Shown here piece after piece: positions 24,457 through 32,972 of a DNA stretch of 64,000 nucleotides; within the stretch, counting starts at the first letter, position 1; every line of letters begins with the position of its first letter. Both the position numbers and the translations under genes were made by a program. The notes under the pieces were generated by a model. It was given only the letters and a program-made list of their open reading frames with translations. It was not told where the DNA came from and did no database searches. The stretch comes from Streptomyces lasiicapitis (lineage in GTDB: Bacteria; Actinomycetota; Actinomycetes; Streptomycetales; Streptomycetaceae). The stretch spans positions 280,577 to 344,576 of the forward strand of contig NZ_BMNG01000001.1 in assembly GCF_014646335.1 (NCBI RefSeq), written 5' to 3'.

Positions 24457-26040
24457 GTGCCGCGATTCGTACGGTCAGCAGCTCTGGCCGCCGCAGGGGT
24501 TCTGGTGGCCGGGCTCGCCGTGGGATGCGGCGGCTCGTCCGATGACAAGGGGGCCAAGGGTGACGAGGCCGACGGGAAGCGGCCGGCGCCCACCGGGCCC
24601 GACCAGGCGCCGAGGCCCGACCCCTCCTCCACCCTGCCCGCCTCCCTCACCACGCAGAAGCTCGACTGGGGCCGCTGCGAGGCCTCGGGCAGCGACGCGG
24701 CGCCGGGTGACGAGTGGCAGTGCGCGAAGCTCAGGGTCCCCCTCGACTACGAGAAGCCGGACGGCGAGACGATCGGCATCGCGCTGATCCGCGCCAGGTC
24801 CACCGGCAAGGGCGACCGCATCGGCTCGCTCCTGTTCAACTTCGGCGGTCCGGGCGGCTCCGGCGTCTCCATGCTGCCCTCCTTCGGGGACTCGTACGGC
24901 AAGCTGCGCGAGCGGTACGACCTGGTGAGCTTCGACCCGCGCGGGGTCGCGGGCAGCGAGGGCGTGCGCTGCCGCAGCGACAAGGACACCCAGGCCGCGG
25001 AGAACACCGACCTCACCCCGGACACCCCCGCCGAGGAGCAGGCGTACTTCAAGGACGCGGCCGACTTCGGCGCCGGCTGCGCGCGCGCCGCCAAGAAGCT
25101 GCTCCCGCACGTCTCGACGGCCGAGGCGGCCCGCGACATGGACGTGCTGCGCCAGGTCCTCGGCGACGAGAAGCTGCACTACTTCGGCATCTCCTACGGC
25201 ACCGAACTCGGCGGTACGTACGCCCACTTGTTCCCCAAGAAGGTCGGCCGCCTCACCCTCGACGCGGTGGTGGACCCGACGTCGGGCGCGGTGGGCCACG
25301 CCGAGAACCAGGCGCGGGGCTTCCAGCGCGCCCTCGACAACTACCTGAAGGCAAACGGCCAGGACCCGAAGGCGGGCACCAAGAAGATCGTCGACCTGCT
25401 GCGCCGCATCGACGCGAAGCCGCTGCGCACGGACACGCCGGGCCGGAAGCTGAGCGAGTCCCTCGCGACGACCGGCATCACGGTCACGCTGTACAGCAAG
25501 CAGACCTGGCCCGCCCTGACCAACGCCCTGGAAGAGGCCGAGAAGGGCAACGGCACGGCCCTGCTGCAACTGGCCGACGCGTACAACGAACGGGACGCGT
25601 CGGGGAGTTACAGCACGCAGAGCCACTCGCAGCGCGCGATCTCCTGCCGTGACGACAAGGAGCGGCCGACGCCGGAGCAGGCCAAGGCTCGCCTCGACCG
25701 GTTCCGCGAGATATCCCCGCTGTTCGGCACCTTCATGGGCTGGGACACGGCGGGCTGGTGCCACGACTGGCCGGTGGCCGGGCTGAACGAGAGCCCCGAG
25801 GTGAGCGCCCCCGGCGCCGCCCCCGTCCTCGTCGTCGGCAACACCGGCGACCCGGCCACGCCCTACGAAGGCGCCCGGAAGATGGCGGACGAGCTGGGCA
25901 AGGGCGTGGGCGTCCACCTGACGTGGAAGGGCGAGGGCCACGGGGCGTACGGCAACGGCAGCGACTGCGTCGACGGCACGATCAACGACTACATGCTGGA
26001 CGGCAAGGTCCCGGACGACAACAAGGTCTGCGAGTCCTGA
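24457..26040 (+). CDS. secreted lipoprotein peptidase, tandem paralogue of the previous gene
   Basis: The protein has 527 residues from GTG 24457, with GAGGGGGGA close upstream. The signal peptide ends in lipobox AVGC near 22-25. The same catalytic segments are present: NFGGPGGSG near 130, GISYGTELGG near 245, NTGDPATPYEGARKM near 465, and GEGHGAY near 495. The mature N-terminal region is a longer Lys/Asp/Pro-rich spacer than in the neighbour. A 75-bp gap separates the two; both could share a promoter. It ends convergent with moeZ across two strong stem-loops. Confidence 0.92.
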   Translation: MPRFVRSAALAAAGVLVAGLAVGCGGSSDDKGAKGDEADGKRPAPTGPDQAPRPDPSSTLPASLTTQKLDWGRCEASGSDAAPGDEWQCAKLRVPLDYEKPDGETIGIALIRARSTGKGDRIGSLLFNFGGPGGSGVSMLPSFGDSYGKLRERYDLVSFDPRGVAGSEGVRCRSDKDTQAAENTDLTPDTPAEEQAYFKDAADFGAGCARAAKKLLPHVSTAEAARDMDVLRQVLGDEKLHYFGISYGTELGGTYAHLFPKKVGRLTLDAVVDPTSGAVGHAENQARGFQRALDNYLKANGQDPKAGTKKIVDLLRRIDAKPLRTDTPGRKLSESLATTGITVTLYSKQTWPALTNALEEAEKGNGTALLQLADAYNERDASGSYSTQSHSQRAISCRDDKERPTPEQAKARLDRFREISPLFGTFMGWDTAGWCHDWPVAGLNESPEVSAPGAAPVLVVGNTGDPATPYEGARKMADELGKGVGVHLTWKGEGHGAYGNGSDCVDGTINDYMLDGKVPDDNKVCES

Positions 26041-26060
26041 GCGACGGGTGGCCCGAGGCC

Positions 26061-26118
26061 GGCTGCGCGGGCCGGCCCGCGCAGCCGAAAGCCCCGCCCA
26101 CCGGAAGGTGAGCGGGGC
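26061..26118. terminator. two stem-loops between convergent peptidase and moeZ genes
   Basis: A perfect 26-bp palindrome lies at 26061-26086 (GGCTGCGCGGGCC and its complement). It is followed by GCCCCGC (26091-26097) pairing with GCGGGGC (26112-26118) around CACC-GGA-AGGTG. On the minus strand TTTC follows the second stem, so it suits termination of moeZ and of the peptidase operon. Confidence 0.75.
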
Positions 26119-26139
26119 CCGGGAAAACCGCGAACTGCT

Positions 26140-27318
26140 CTAGTAGACCGGCTTCTCCGGCTCGATCTGGTGGACCCACCCGATCACGCCGCCGCCCACG
26201 TGCACCGCGTCCGCGAAGCCCGCGGACTTGAGCACGGCGAGGACCTCCGCACTGCGGACACCCGTCTTGCAGTGCAGGACGATCTTCTTGTCCTGCGGGA
26301 GCGTCTCCAGGGCGGTGCCCATGAGGAACTCGTTCTTCGGGATCAGCTTGGCGCCCGGGATGGAGACGATCTCGTACTCGTTCGGCTCGCGGACGTCGAT
26401 GATCTCGATCTTCTCGTCGGCGTCGATCCACTCCTTGAGCTGCTTGGGAGTGATCGTCGAACCGGCCGCCGCCTCCTGGGCCTCTTCGGAGACGACGCCG
26501 CAGAAGGCCTCGTAGTCGATGAGCTCGGTGACGGTGGGGTTCTCGCCGCAGACCGCGCAGTCGGGGTCCTTGCGGACCTTGACCTGGCGGTACTGCATCT
26601 CCAGGGCGTCGTAGATCATCAGGCGGCCGACGAGCGGCTCGCCGATGCCCGCGAGGAGCTTGATGGCCTCGTTGACCTGGATGGAGCCGATCGACGCGCA
26701 GAGCACGCCGAGCACGCCGCCCTCGGCGCAGGAGGGGACCATGCCGGGGGGCGGGGGCTCCGGGTACAGGCAGCGGTAGCACGGTCCGTGCTCGGACCAG
26801 AAGACCGAGGCCTGGCCGTCGAAGCGGTAGATCGAGCCCCATACGTAGGGCTTGTTGAGGAGCACGCAGGCGTCGTTGACGAGGTAGCGCGTGGCGAAGT
26901 TGTCGGTGCCGTCGACGATCAGGTCGTACTGACTGAAGATGTCCATCACGTTGTCGGCCTCGAGCCGCTCCTCGTGCAGGACCACGTTCACGTACGGATT
27001 GATGCCGAGGACCGAGTCCTTCGCGGACGCCGCCTTGGAGCGGCCGATGTCGGCCTGGCTGTGGATGATCTGGCGCTGCAGATTCGACTCGTCGACCTCG
27101 TCGAACTCCACGATGCCGAGGGTGCCCACACCCGCCGCCGCGAGGTACATGAGCGCCGGTGACCCGAGGCCGCCGGCGCCCACACAGAGCACCTTGGCGT
27201 TCTTCAGCCGCTTCTGCCCGTCCATCCCGACGTCGGGGATGATCAGGTGGCGGGAGTACCTGCGGACCTCGTCGACGGTGAGCTCAGATGCTGGCTCGAC
27301 CAGGGGTGGCAGCGACAC
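26140..27318 (-). CDS. moeZ: MoeZ: ThiF/MoeB-type adenylyltransferase fused to a rhodanese
   Basis: The protein has 392 residues from GTG 27318 (GGAG 5 nt upstream). The E1-like domain has GAGGLGSPALMYLAAAGVG near 47-66, Arg-finger NLQRQ near 85, and zinc cysteines CYRCLYPEP near 185 and CAVCG near 262. The rhodanese domain follows, with active-site loop LHCKTGVRSAEV near 350. MoeZ adenylates the C-terminal glycine of small sulfur carriers (MoaD, ThiS, CysO types) and transfers sulfur to them. A perfect SigR promoter lies upstream, consistent with a sulfur and thiol role. Confidence 0.95.
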   Translation of the reverse strand: MSLPPLVEPASELTVDEVRRYSRHLIIPDVGMDGQKRLKNAKVLCVGAGGLGSPALMYLAAAGVGTLGIVEFDEVDESNLQRQIIHSQADIGRSKAASAKDSVLGINPYVNVVLHEERLEADNVMDIFSQYDLIVDGTDNFATRYLVNDACVLLNKPYVWGSIYRFDGQASVFWSEHGPCYRCLYPEPPPPGMVPSCAEGGVLGVLCASIGSIQVNEAIKLLAGIGEPLVGRLMIYDALEMQYRQVKVRKDPDCAVCGENPTVTELIDYEAFCGVVSEEAQEAAAGSTITPKQLKEWIDADEKIEIIDVREPNEYEIVSIPGAKLIPKNEFLMGTALETLPQDKKIVLHCKTGVRSAEVLAVLKSAGFADAVHVGGGVIGWVHQIEPEKPVY

Positions 27319-27398
27319 GGGGACTCCGTTGGTCGGAAGTTTGATCGGGGTCCCCCGAGCCGGGCGCGGCCGGCGAGGGGGACGTTCGTTCTCCTCGT

Positions 27399-27424
27399 AA
27401 CACTGCCATGGCCATCTTCATTCC
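27399..27424 (-). promoter_or_regulatory. SigR-type promoter of moeZ
   Basis: On the minus strand GGAAT (27424-27420), 18 nt, GTT (27401-27399) matches the sigma-R consensus exactly. It overlaps the stop codon of the upstream GH135-like gene, and separates moeZ transcription from the polysaccharide-like genes. Confidence 0.8.
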
Positions 27425-28179
27425 GAGACACCTGGTCCGACCCGCGAGACGATCTCGTCCCAGTAACCGGGCAGGGCCTCCCAGGGGTCGGCGGCCCGGC
27501 CCGCTTCGGTGCGGTCGGTGAAGTAGATCGTCGACGCCCCTTGCCAGCGGGCGACGCGCAGAGCCTCGTCGAGATGGCCGCGGGGCATGCCGTGGACGAG
27601 GTGGCAGAAGCGTTCGGGCGGGTGGTCGGCGGTCCACTCGGCGACCTGCGACCAGCGGTAGGCGCTCCAGGGCCCGGCGAAGGTCACCAACTGGTCGGCG
27701 GCGTCGGCGTATCCGGGGTACGGGTGGGTGCCGTGGCCGAACACGATGTGCCCGTCGTCGGGCCCGTCGCGGAGCAGGGCGCGCAGGGTGGTGACCGTGC
27801 GCGCGACCTCCGGCAGTGCCGCGCGCTCGGTCGGGCAGCGGCCGAGGAAGAAGCCGTCCACCAGATACCAGTCGAGGTAGCGGTGGGCGTCGGAGACCAG
27901 CTCGCCGAAGCCACGGGCGCCGTACGTCACATCGAGGTGCCCGAGGACCCGGACGCCCGCGTTCCGCAGCCGTCCGGCGGCATCCAGGCAGTGCGGGTCG
28001 GGCCGGTCGCCCGGACCGTTGTCGACATTCAGGACAACCCAGTGCAAAGGGGTGCCGGGTCGGGTGAGTTCGGTCCATTCGGTGGGGGCGAGCAGGGGGT
28101 GGGCGAAGCCGGGGACGCCGAATCCGACGCGTACGTCGGTCTGGGCGACGCCCGTGGCCGTGCTGCTCAGATGCGGCAT
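27418..28179 (-). CDS. spherulin-4 / GH135-like protein
   Basis: The protein has 253 residues. It shows the spherulation-specific family 4 pattern: WVVLNVDNGPGDRPD near 47-61, VRVLGHLDVTYGARG near 76-90, and the YLDWYLVDGFF segment near 102-112, then a TIM-barrel-like remainder. Family members in fungi (Sph3, GH135) cleave alpha-1,4-galactosaminan. No signal peptide is visible, unlike secreted family members, and the segment after GFF (LGRCPTE) lacks the acidic pair I expect there, so activity is uncertain. It overlaps the epimerase gene by 13 bp and is probably translated from the same message. Confidence 0.75.
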   Translation of the reverse strand: MPHLSSTATGVAQTDVRVGFGVPGFAHPLLAPTEWTELTRPGTPLHWVVLNVDNGPGDRPDPHCLDAAGRLRNAGVRVLGHLDVTYGARGFGELVSDAHRYLDWYLVDGFFLGRCPTERAALPEVARTVTTLRALLRDGPDDGHIVFGHGTHPYPGYADAADQLVTFAGPWSAYRWSQVAEWTADHPPERFCHLVHGMPRGHLDEALRVARWQGASTIYFTDRTEAGRAADPWEALPGYWDEIVSRVGPGVSE

Positions 28180-29120
28180 GCCGCCTCCATCCAGATGTCG
28201 GCCAGGGACTCTTCGAGGTTGATGCGGGGCCGCCAGCCGAGCCGGTCGCGCGCGGTGCGCACGTCGGCCTGCTGCCAGCTGCCGCAGCCGTCGGGGTAGG
28301 GGTACGCGGTCGGTCCCACGTGGTCGGGGTCGGCGCGGGGGTGGCCGATGGCGGGCCGCAGGGACTGCTGGTCGAGCTCGTGCAGCGCGCCGCCGTAGCC
28401 CGCGACACGTGCGAGCACGGCCGCCGCGTCCCGCAGCCGCACGGCGCGCCCGGAGCCGATGTTGACGACGCCCTGGGCCGCGGAGAGCGAGGCGGCGTGC
28501 ACGGCGCGGGCGATGTCGCGCACGTCGATGAAGTCCCGCTGGACGCCGAGTCCGCCGAGTTTGAGCTCGCCGTCGCCGGACTGCATGGCGCGCCGCATGG
28601 CTTCGGCGAGGCGGCCGAGGGGCGATCCCGCGGGGGTGCCGGGGCCCGCGGGCGAGAACACCCGCAGGACGACGGCGTCGAGGCCGGAGCCGAGGACGAG
28701 TTCGGTGGCGGCGAGCTTGCTGACGCCGTACGGCCCGCCGGGGCGTGGCACGGCGTCCTCGGCCGTGGACGATCCCGGCTGGCTGGGGCCGTATTCGGCG
28801 CCGCAGCCGAGCTGCACCAGGCGGGCGCCGCAGCCGCTGCGGCGCAGGGCCTCGCAGACGGTGGCGACGGCGACGGTGTTGTGCCGGGTCAGTTCGCGGG
28901 CGCCGCCGCGCGTGGCGCCCGCGCAGTTGATGACGACGCCCGGGTGCACGGCGTCCAGGAAGCGGGTGAGCGCGCCGGGGCTGCCGCTCGCGAGGTCGAA
29001 CCGCACGTCCGAGTCGTCGCCCCGGCCGAGTGCGGTGAGCTGCACGGCCGGGTCGGCGAGCAGCCGGTCGGCCACGAAGCGGCCGAGGTATCCGTTGGCT
29101 CCGATCAGCAGCACCCTCAT
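28167..29120 (-). CDS. NAD-dependent sugar-nucleotide epimerase/dehydratase (extended SDR)
   Basis: The protein has 317 residues. The NAD-binding GANGYLGRF lies at residues 8-16, the catalytic YGVSK near 147, and RDFIDVRDIARAVHAA near 215 is typical of GalE/RmlD-like enzymes. It likely interconverts or modifies a UDP- or dTDP-sugar. Its 13-bp overlap with the GH135-like gene and position after the PelF-like genes suggest it supplies the sugar for a glycan. The exact substrate (for example UDP-GlcNAc versus UDP-Glc) cannot be read from sequence. Confidence 0.85.
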   Translation of the reverse strand: MRVLLIGANGYLGRFVADRLLADPAVQLTALGRGDDSDVRFDLASGSPGALTRFLDAVHPGVVINCAGATRGGARELTRHNTVAVATVCEALRRSGCGARLVQLGCGAEYGPSQPGSSTAEDAVPRPGGPYGVSKLAATELVLGSGLDAVVLRVFSPAGPGTPAGSPLGRLAEAMRRAMQSGDGELKLGGLGVQRDFIDVRDIARAVHAASLSAAQGVVNIGSGRAVRLRDAAAVLARVAGYGGALHELDQQSLRPAIGHPRADPDHVGPTAYPYPDGCGSWQQADVRTARDRLGWRPRINLEESLADIWMEAACRI

Positions 29121-29262
29121 CGGGCGCCTCCCGGGACGGACGCTCGGAGGCTGGGGGTGGTCATCTGGGCTTCTCCTTCAGGGTGTTGCCGAGTTCAGGG
29201 CACTGGTGGTCTGGGGGCGGGGCGCGGGGCCCCGGGGCGGCCCTGTACTGCGGCCGCGCGTG

Positions 29263-29286
29263 GCGCCCCTGCCTGGGCAGGGGCGC
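29263..29286. terminator. 11-bp stem-loop between the membrane-protein gene and the epimerase gene
   Basis: GCGCCCCTGCC (29263-29273) pairs perfectly with GGCAGGGGCGC (29276-29286). It lies in the 272-bp gap, otherwise a GC-only stretch with no convincing gene. It could be a weak terminator or an internal processing site that sets different levels for the two gene pairs. Confidence 0.5.
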
Positions 29287-29392
29287 GGGACGGTGTCGAG
29301 GGGCGCGCCGGGAAGGCGTCGCGCCGCTCGCGGTTGGTGGTGCGCTCCGGCGTGGCGGGGCGCACCGGGGCGACGGGGCGGGGGTAACGCGC

Positions 29393-30853
29393 TCACCGCG
29401 CACCACCCGGGGTCGCGTGAGCGGAGGTGCCGCCCGAGCCGGGTGCGGAGGTCCCGCCCAGGTCATGTGCGGTGGCGTGCGCGGAGGCACGGCCCAGGAC
29501 GCGGATCGCGCGGACGAGGAGCACCACGGTCCCGGCGGCGCACGCGAGGGCGGCCACCGCTCCGGTGCCGCCCGCCTCGGCCAGGCGCTCGACGGGCGCC
29601 GCGAGGAATCCGCATCCCGGCAGCCGGCCCGCGAACACCAGGGCCACCGCCGCGACTTGTGCCGCGCCGACCGTCGCGTAGACGAGGGCGGGGGCGCGCC
29701 GGGAGCCGTGGGTGCGGAGCATCCGGCCGAGCCAGAGGAGCGCGGCCAGCGCGCCCGCGCCGGTCAGGGTGAGGGCCGCGTCCGGTCCCGGCACCGGCAG
29801 GGCGCCCACGCCGATGAGCAGCGCGCCCACCGCGCACGCGTACAGCGCGAAGACCGCGATCAGCAACGGCCGTACGGACGCGGCGAATTCGGCGAGTCCC
29901 CGGCTCGCGCCGAGCCGTCCGCCCGCCCGGACGGCGAAGAGCCGGGCACACCACAGCGCGGGCGCGACGGCACCCGCGAGGACGAGGGCGGCCGCGGCCG
30001 AGGGTGCCGCGGGCCCGTTCGCCGCGATCAGCCCGTCCGGGCCGACCAGGTCGTCCGGTCCGCCCGCGAGCGCGGCTCGCAGCAGCCCGTCGCCGAGCAG
30101 GGCGTACGCGAGCAGCCAGCACACCCACGCGCGCGTGAGCCGCCCTGCCGGGCGCGCGGCGCGCAGCGGGCCGTACCGCAGGGCAGCCCATCCGGCCGCG
30201 GCGACAGCGAGGGCGCCGCCGAGAGCCACCGCGAGGCGGGCGTGGCCGGCGGCCGGGCCGAGTCCGCCGATCGGGCCGAGTCCGGCGACCGCGAGGGCGC
30301 AGGTGGCGCCGGGAAGCAACGCCAACACCGCCCATCCGCGCGGGACCTGGGCTCCGGTCTCGCCCCGGACGTCACCGGTGGCGTCGGCCAGGGCGTCCCA
30401 CTCCGCGCTGTCCTGCGGCGCACGCGCGTACATCTCCTCCGCGAGCGCGAACACGTCGCGGTGCCGGAACCGCGCGGCCGTGCGGTCGGTGACTCCGTGC
30501 GCCTCCAGGCCCGCCGCGATCTCCAGCGGGTCGACGGCGCGCTCGCAGAGGTCGCGGTGGCGGTGCATGAGGGCCTTGACGGGGTCGGCGGGGCCGCGGC
30601 GGGGGGTGGTGGTGGAGGTGCATTCGGAGGCCGCTGCGGGGGTGTGTCCCGAAGTGGCTGTGGAGGTACGTCCCGAGGCGGCCGTGGGAGTACGTTCGGA
30701 GGCTGCTTCGGTCGTACGTCGCGAAGTTGCCGCTTCCGCAGGGGCGCCCCCGACCTCGGCCCCGGTCACCAACCCCTCCGACCGCGCGTCCCAGCCCTCC
30801 GCGCCCTCGGGTGCCCGCGGCACGTCCACCGATCGTTCCGGCCGAGCCGTCAT
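29393..30853 (-). CDS. polytopic membrane protein coupled to the PelF-like gene
   Basis: The protein has 486 residues. Its ATG (30853) overlaps the stop of the PelF-like gene as ATGA, so the two are translationally coupled. Residues 1-80 are disordered with degenerate Thr/Ala/Ser/Arg repeats. Residues ~85-150 form a small helical domain (HRHRDLCERAVDPLEIAAGL then RFRHRDVFALAEEMYAR), and from ~165 there are about ten hydrophobic helices. It is not recognisably a known flippase, but in pel loci the partner of PelF is the membrane protein PelG, so an analogous export or assembly role is a reasonable guess. Confidence 0.75.
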   Translation of the reverse strand: MTARPERSVDVPRAPEGAEGWDARSEGLVTGAEVGGAPAEAATSRRTTEAASERTPTAASGRTSTATSGHTPAAASECTSTTTPRRGPADPVKALMHRHRDLCERAVDPLEIAAGLEAHGVTDRTAARFRHRDVFALAEEMYARAPQDSAEWDALADATGDVRGETGAQVPRGWAVLALLPGATCALAVAGLGPIGGLGPAAGHARLAVALGGALAVAAAGWAALRYGPLRAARPAGRLTRAWVCWLLAYALLGDGLLRAALAGGPDDLVGPDGLIAANGPAAPSAAAALVLAGAVAPALWCARLFAVRAGGRLGASRGLAEFAASVRPLLIAVFALYACAVGALLIGVGALPVPGPDAALTLTGAGALAALLWLGRMLRTHGSRRAPALVYATVGAAQVAAVALVFAGRLPGCGFLAAPVERLAEAGGTGAVAALACAAGTVVLLVRAIRVLGRASAHATAHDLGGTSAPGSGGTSAHATPGGAR

Positions 30854-32727
30854 GACAACGCCTCCCTCAGGCCGAGGCCCAACCCGGGGCGTTTGCCGCC
30901 CTGTTGGCGTGCGGCGGCGGCCCAGCTCGGCGCGGGGGCGGGCGTGGCCGTGGACGCGGGCACATCGGAAACCCCGCCCGCACCGGACAGCCCCGAAACC
31001 CCGGACTCGCCCCCGCCGGCCCCCGTCCCGCCCCGAGCCGCCCACCGCCCCGGCACATACGCCTCGGCCGGGTGCGCGAACGGCACCGGCTCGCCCGCCT
31101 CGTTCAGGGCCTCCCGCCGGACCGGGCAGTGCGAGACGATCTCCAGGTAAATGCCGTTAAATGCTGCGATGTTCTGCTCGACCGTGAAGAGTTCGAGTGC
31201 GCGTGCCCGTGCCGCGGCCCCCAGGCGCGCGCGGCGCTCGGGGTCGCGCAGGAGCGCCACGCATGCCTGCGCGAGCGCCCGCGGATTGCGCGGCGGGACC
31301 ACGAGCCCGGTGCCGCCGATGACCTCCACCACGGCGCCGACGTCCGTGGAGACGGTCGCGCGGCCGCAGAGCATCGCCTCGATCACGCTGATGGGGAAGC
31401 CCTCGACGACGCTGGACAGGACGACCACGCCGCCCGCCGCGTACGCGTCCGGGAGGTCGGGCACCTCCGGGCCGCCGATCTCCTCGAAGGAGACCGGGTT
31501 GTCGCCGACGGCGTGCGCGCCGTCGGCCTCGTCGGGGAAGAGCTGCGCGGCGAGCGCCCTGCAGTGGTCGAGGTAGGCCGCCTCCTCCGGGCCTTCGGCG
31601 AGCGCGCCCGCGATGCGCAGGCGGGCCTTGGGCTCCTCCTTGCGGACCTCGGCGAAGGCGTGCAGGAGCGAGATCAGGTCCTTCGCGGGCTCGACCCGGC
31701 CGACCCAGATCAGGGTCTGCGGCTCCCCCGCGTCCTCCCGCTCGCCGACCTCGCCGAAGCGTCCCGCGGGCAGGCCCGGGTAGACCGTGCGCAGCTTCGC
31801 GCGGTCGGCGCCGCACCGTTCCTGCCAGCGGCGCGCGTGCGCGTTGCCGGGCGTGATGACGGTGGCCCGGCCGTACACCTCGGTGGCGAGCCGGCCGTGG
31901 AACGCGGCGAGCAGCGCCCGCGCGGGCGCGCCGAGCCCCGGCTCACCACCCGCACGCGCACCCGAACCCGCCGCACCCGAACCCGCACCGGCCGCACCGG
32001 CCGCACCCGCCCCGAGCACACCCGCCGAACCAGCCCCAGCCCCAGCCCCAGCCAAATAGTGCGCCCGCAACTGCACCCCATACTCGGTGACCAGCAACGG
32101 CACCCCCGCGAAGTGCTTGGCCAGCAACCCCGGCAGCGCGGCACCGCCACCCGCCGTGGCGTGGCAGAGGTCGACCGCGCCCAGCTCGTCGTCCCCGTAC
32201 CAGTCCAGGGACAGCGGCCGCAGCACCCGCTCCAACTCGGCGGCGACGGCCAGCAGATCGGGCACGCGGGCGGCGCGCACGGCACGCGGCGCGCCGGGCG
32301 CGCGGCAGGCGCTCTCCAGGGCGCGCACGGCGGCCTCGGAGCGCAGGGCGCCGATCAGGCCGCCCGACTCACGGGCGAGTTCGGCGAGCCCGTACAGAGC
32401 GCTGCCGAAACGGTCCGCCAACTGGCCGGAGTCATCCGCCCCGGCACACACGACCCCCGCCAGCTCCCCGAAACACTCGACGAACCTCCGCCGCACCCGC
32501 CGGCCGAGGCCGAGACCACCCCCCGCCCCCCAGAGCGAAGCGCTCCGCACCCGCCGCACCTGCGCCGGCAGCTCCACCCACCCCCGCGCCTCCTGCCGCT
32601 CACTGCGGCTCAGCGCGTACACGTCGAATTCGTGCTGCCCGAGCCCGCGCACGAGCCGGTCGCACCAGAGCCTGGCCTCACCGTCCACATACGGATAGCC
32701 ACCCTCCGTAAGCAGTCCAATGCGCAC
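30850..32727 (-). CDS. PelF-like family 4 glycosyltransferase (DUF3492)
   Basis: The protein has 625 residues from GTG 32727 (GGGGG 7 nt upstream). The N-terminus RIGLLTEGGYPYVDGEARLW is the DUF3492/PelF opening. LLVTEYGVQLRAHYL near 235 fits the PelF TEHG segment. The GT4 C-domain shows WVGRVEPAKDLISLLHAF near 370 and the EX7E motif EGFPISVIE near 480. A Gly/Ala insertion (~250-290) and a ~75-residue Gly/Pro tail are low complexity. PelF uses UDP-GlcNAc in Pel exopolysaccharide synthesis. Here it heads an apparent operon with a membrane protein, an epimerase and a GH135-like protein. Confidence 0.85.
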   Translation of the reverse strand: MRIGLLTEGGYPYVDGEARLWCDRLVRGLGQHEFDVYALSRSERQEARGWVELPAQVRRVRSASLWGAGGGLGLGRRVRRRFVECFGELAGVVCAGADDSGQLADRFGSALYGLAELARESGGLIGALRSEAAVRALESACRAPGAPRAVRAARVPDLLAVAAELERVLRPLSLDWYGDDELGAVDLCHATAGGGAALPGLLAKHFAGVPLLVTEYGVQLRAHYLAGAGAGAGSAGVLGAGAAGAAGAGSGAAGSGARAGGEPGLGAPARALLAAFHGRLATEVYGRATVITPGNAHARRWQERCGADRAKLRTVYPGLPAGRFGEVGEREDAGEPQTLIWVGRVEPAKDLISLLHAFAEVRKEEPKARLRIAGALAEGPEEAAYLDHCRALAAQLFPDEADGAHAVGDNPVSFEEIGGPEVPDLPDAYAAGGVVVLSSVVEGFPISVIEAMLCGRATVSTDVGAVVEVIGGTGLVVPPRNPRALAQACVALLRDPERRARLGAAARARALELFTVEQNIAAFNGIYLEIVSHCPVRREALNEAGEPVPFAHPAEAYVPGRWAARGGTGAGGGESGVSGLSGAGGVSDVPASTATPAPAPSWAAAARQQGGKRPGLGLGLREALS

Positions 32728-32807
32728 GCGTGCACCCCCGATCTCCCATATGGGGAGCCGCCGTTGGACCGACGGCTCGCAGCGGGACGAACGTATGCGG
32801 ACATGAC

Positions 32808-32841
32808 GGTGGCGCGACGGACGGTTGTCCATCGCGCCACC
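32808..32841 (-). promoter_or_regulatory. stem-loop in the leader of the PelF-like gene / end of the opp operon
   Basis: GGTGGCGCGA (32808-32817) pairs with TCGCGCCACC (32832-32841), with an inner GGAC/GTCC pair. It lies in the 245-bp space between the ABC transporter operon and the PelF-like gene. It may terminate the former or structure the leader of the latter; no U-tract follows on the minus strand. Confidence 0.45.
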
Positions 32842-32972
32842 AGAAGGGGTGAAGAGCCGTAACTTTCCCGCGCCGGTCGCGTTCCGTCGCGCTATAGCAG
32901 GCCCAGGTCAGGCCGATAGCACCGCAAATGCCACGTCAACATCCAAGAGGGATCCGACGTCGTGACGCAACG

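Noticed and set aside
29161..29490. 109-codon minus-strand ORF between the membrane-protein and epimerase genes
   Set aside because: It is Pro/Arg/Ala-rich with no ribosome site and overlaps the 3' end of the membrane-protein gene.
32728..32832. Longer N-terminus for the PelF-like protein
   Set aside because: The extra 35 residues are Arg-rich and derive from the leader hairpin; the family starts at RIGLLTEGGYPY with a good ribosome site before GTG 32727.
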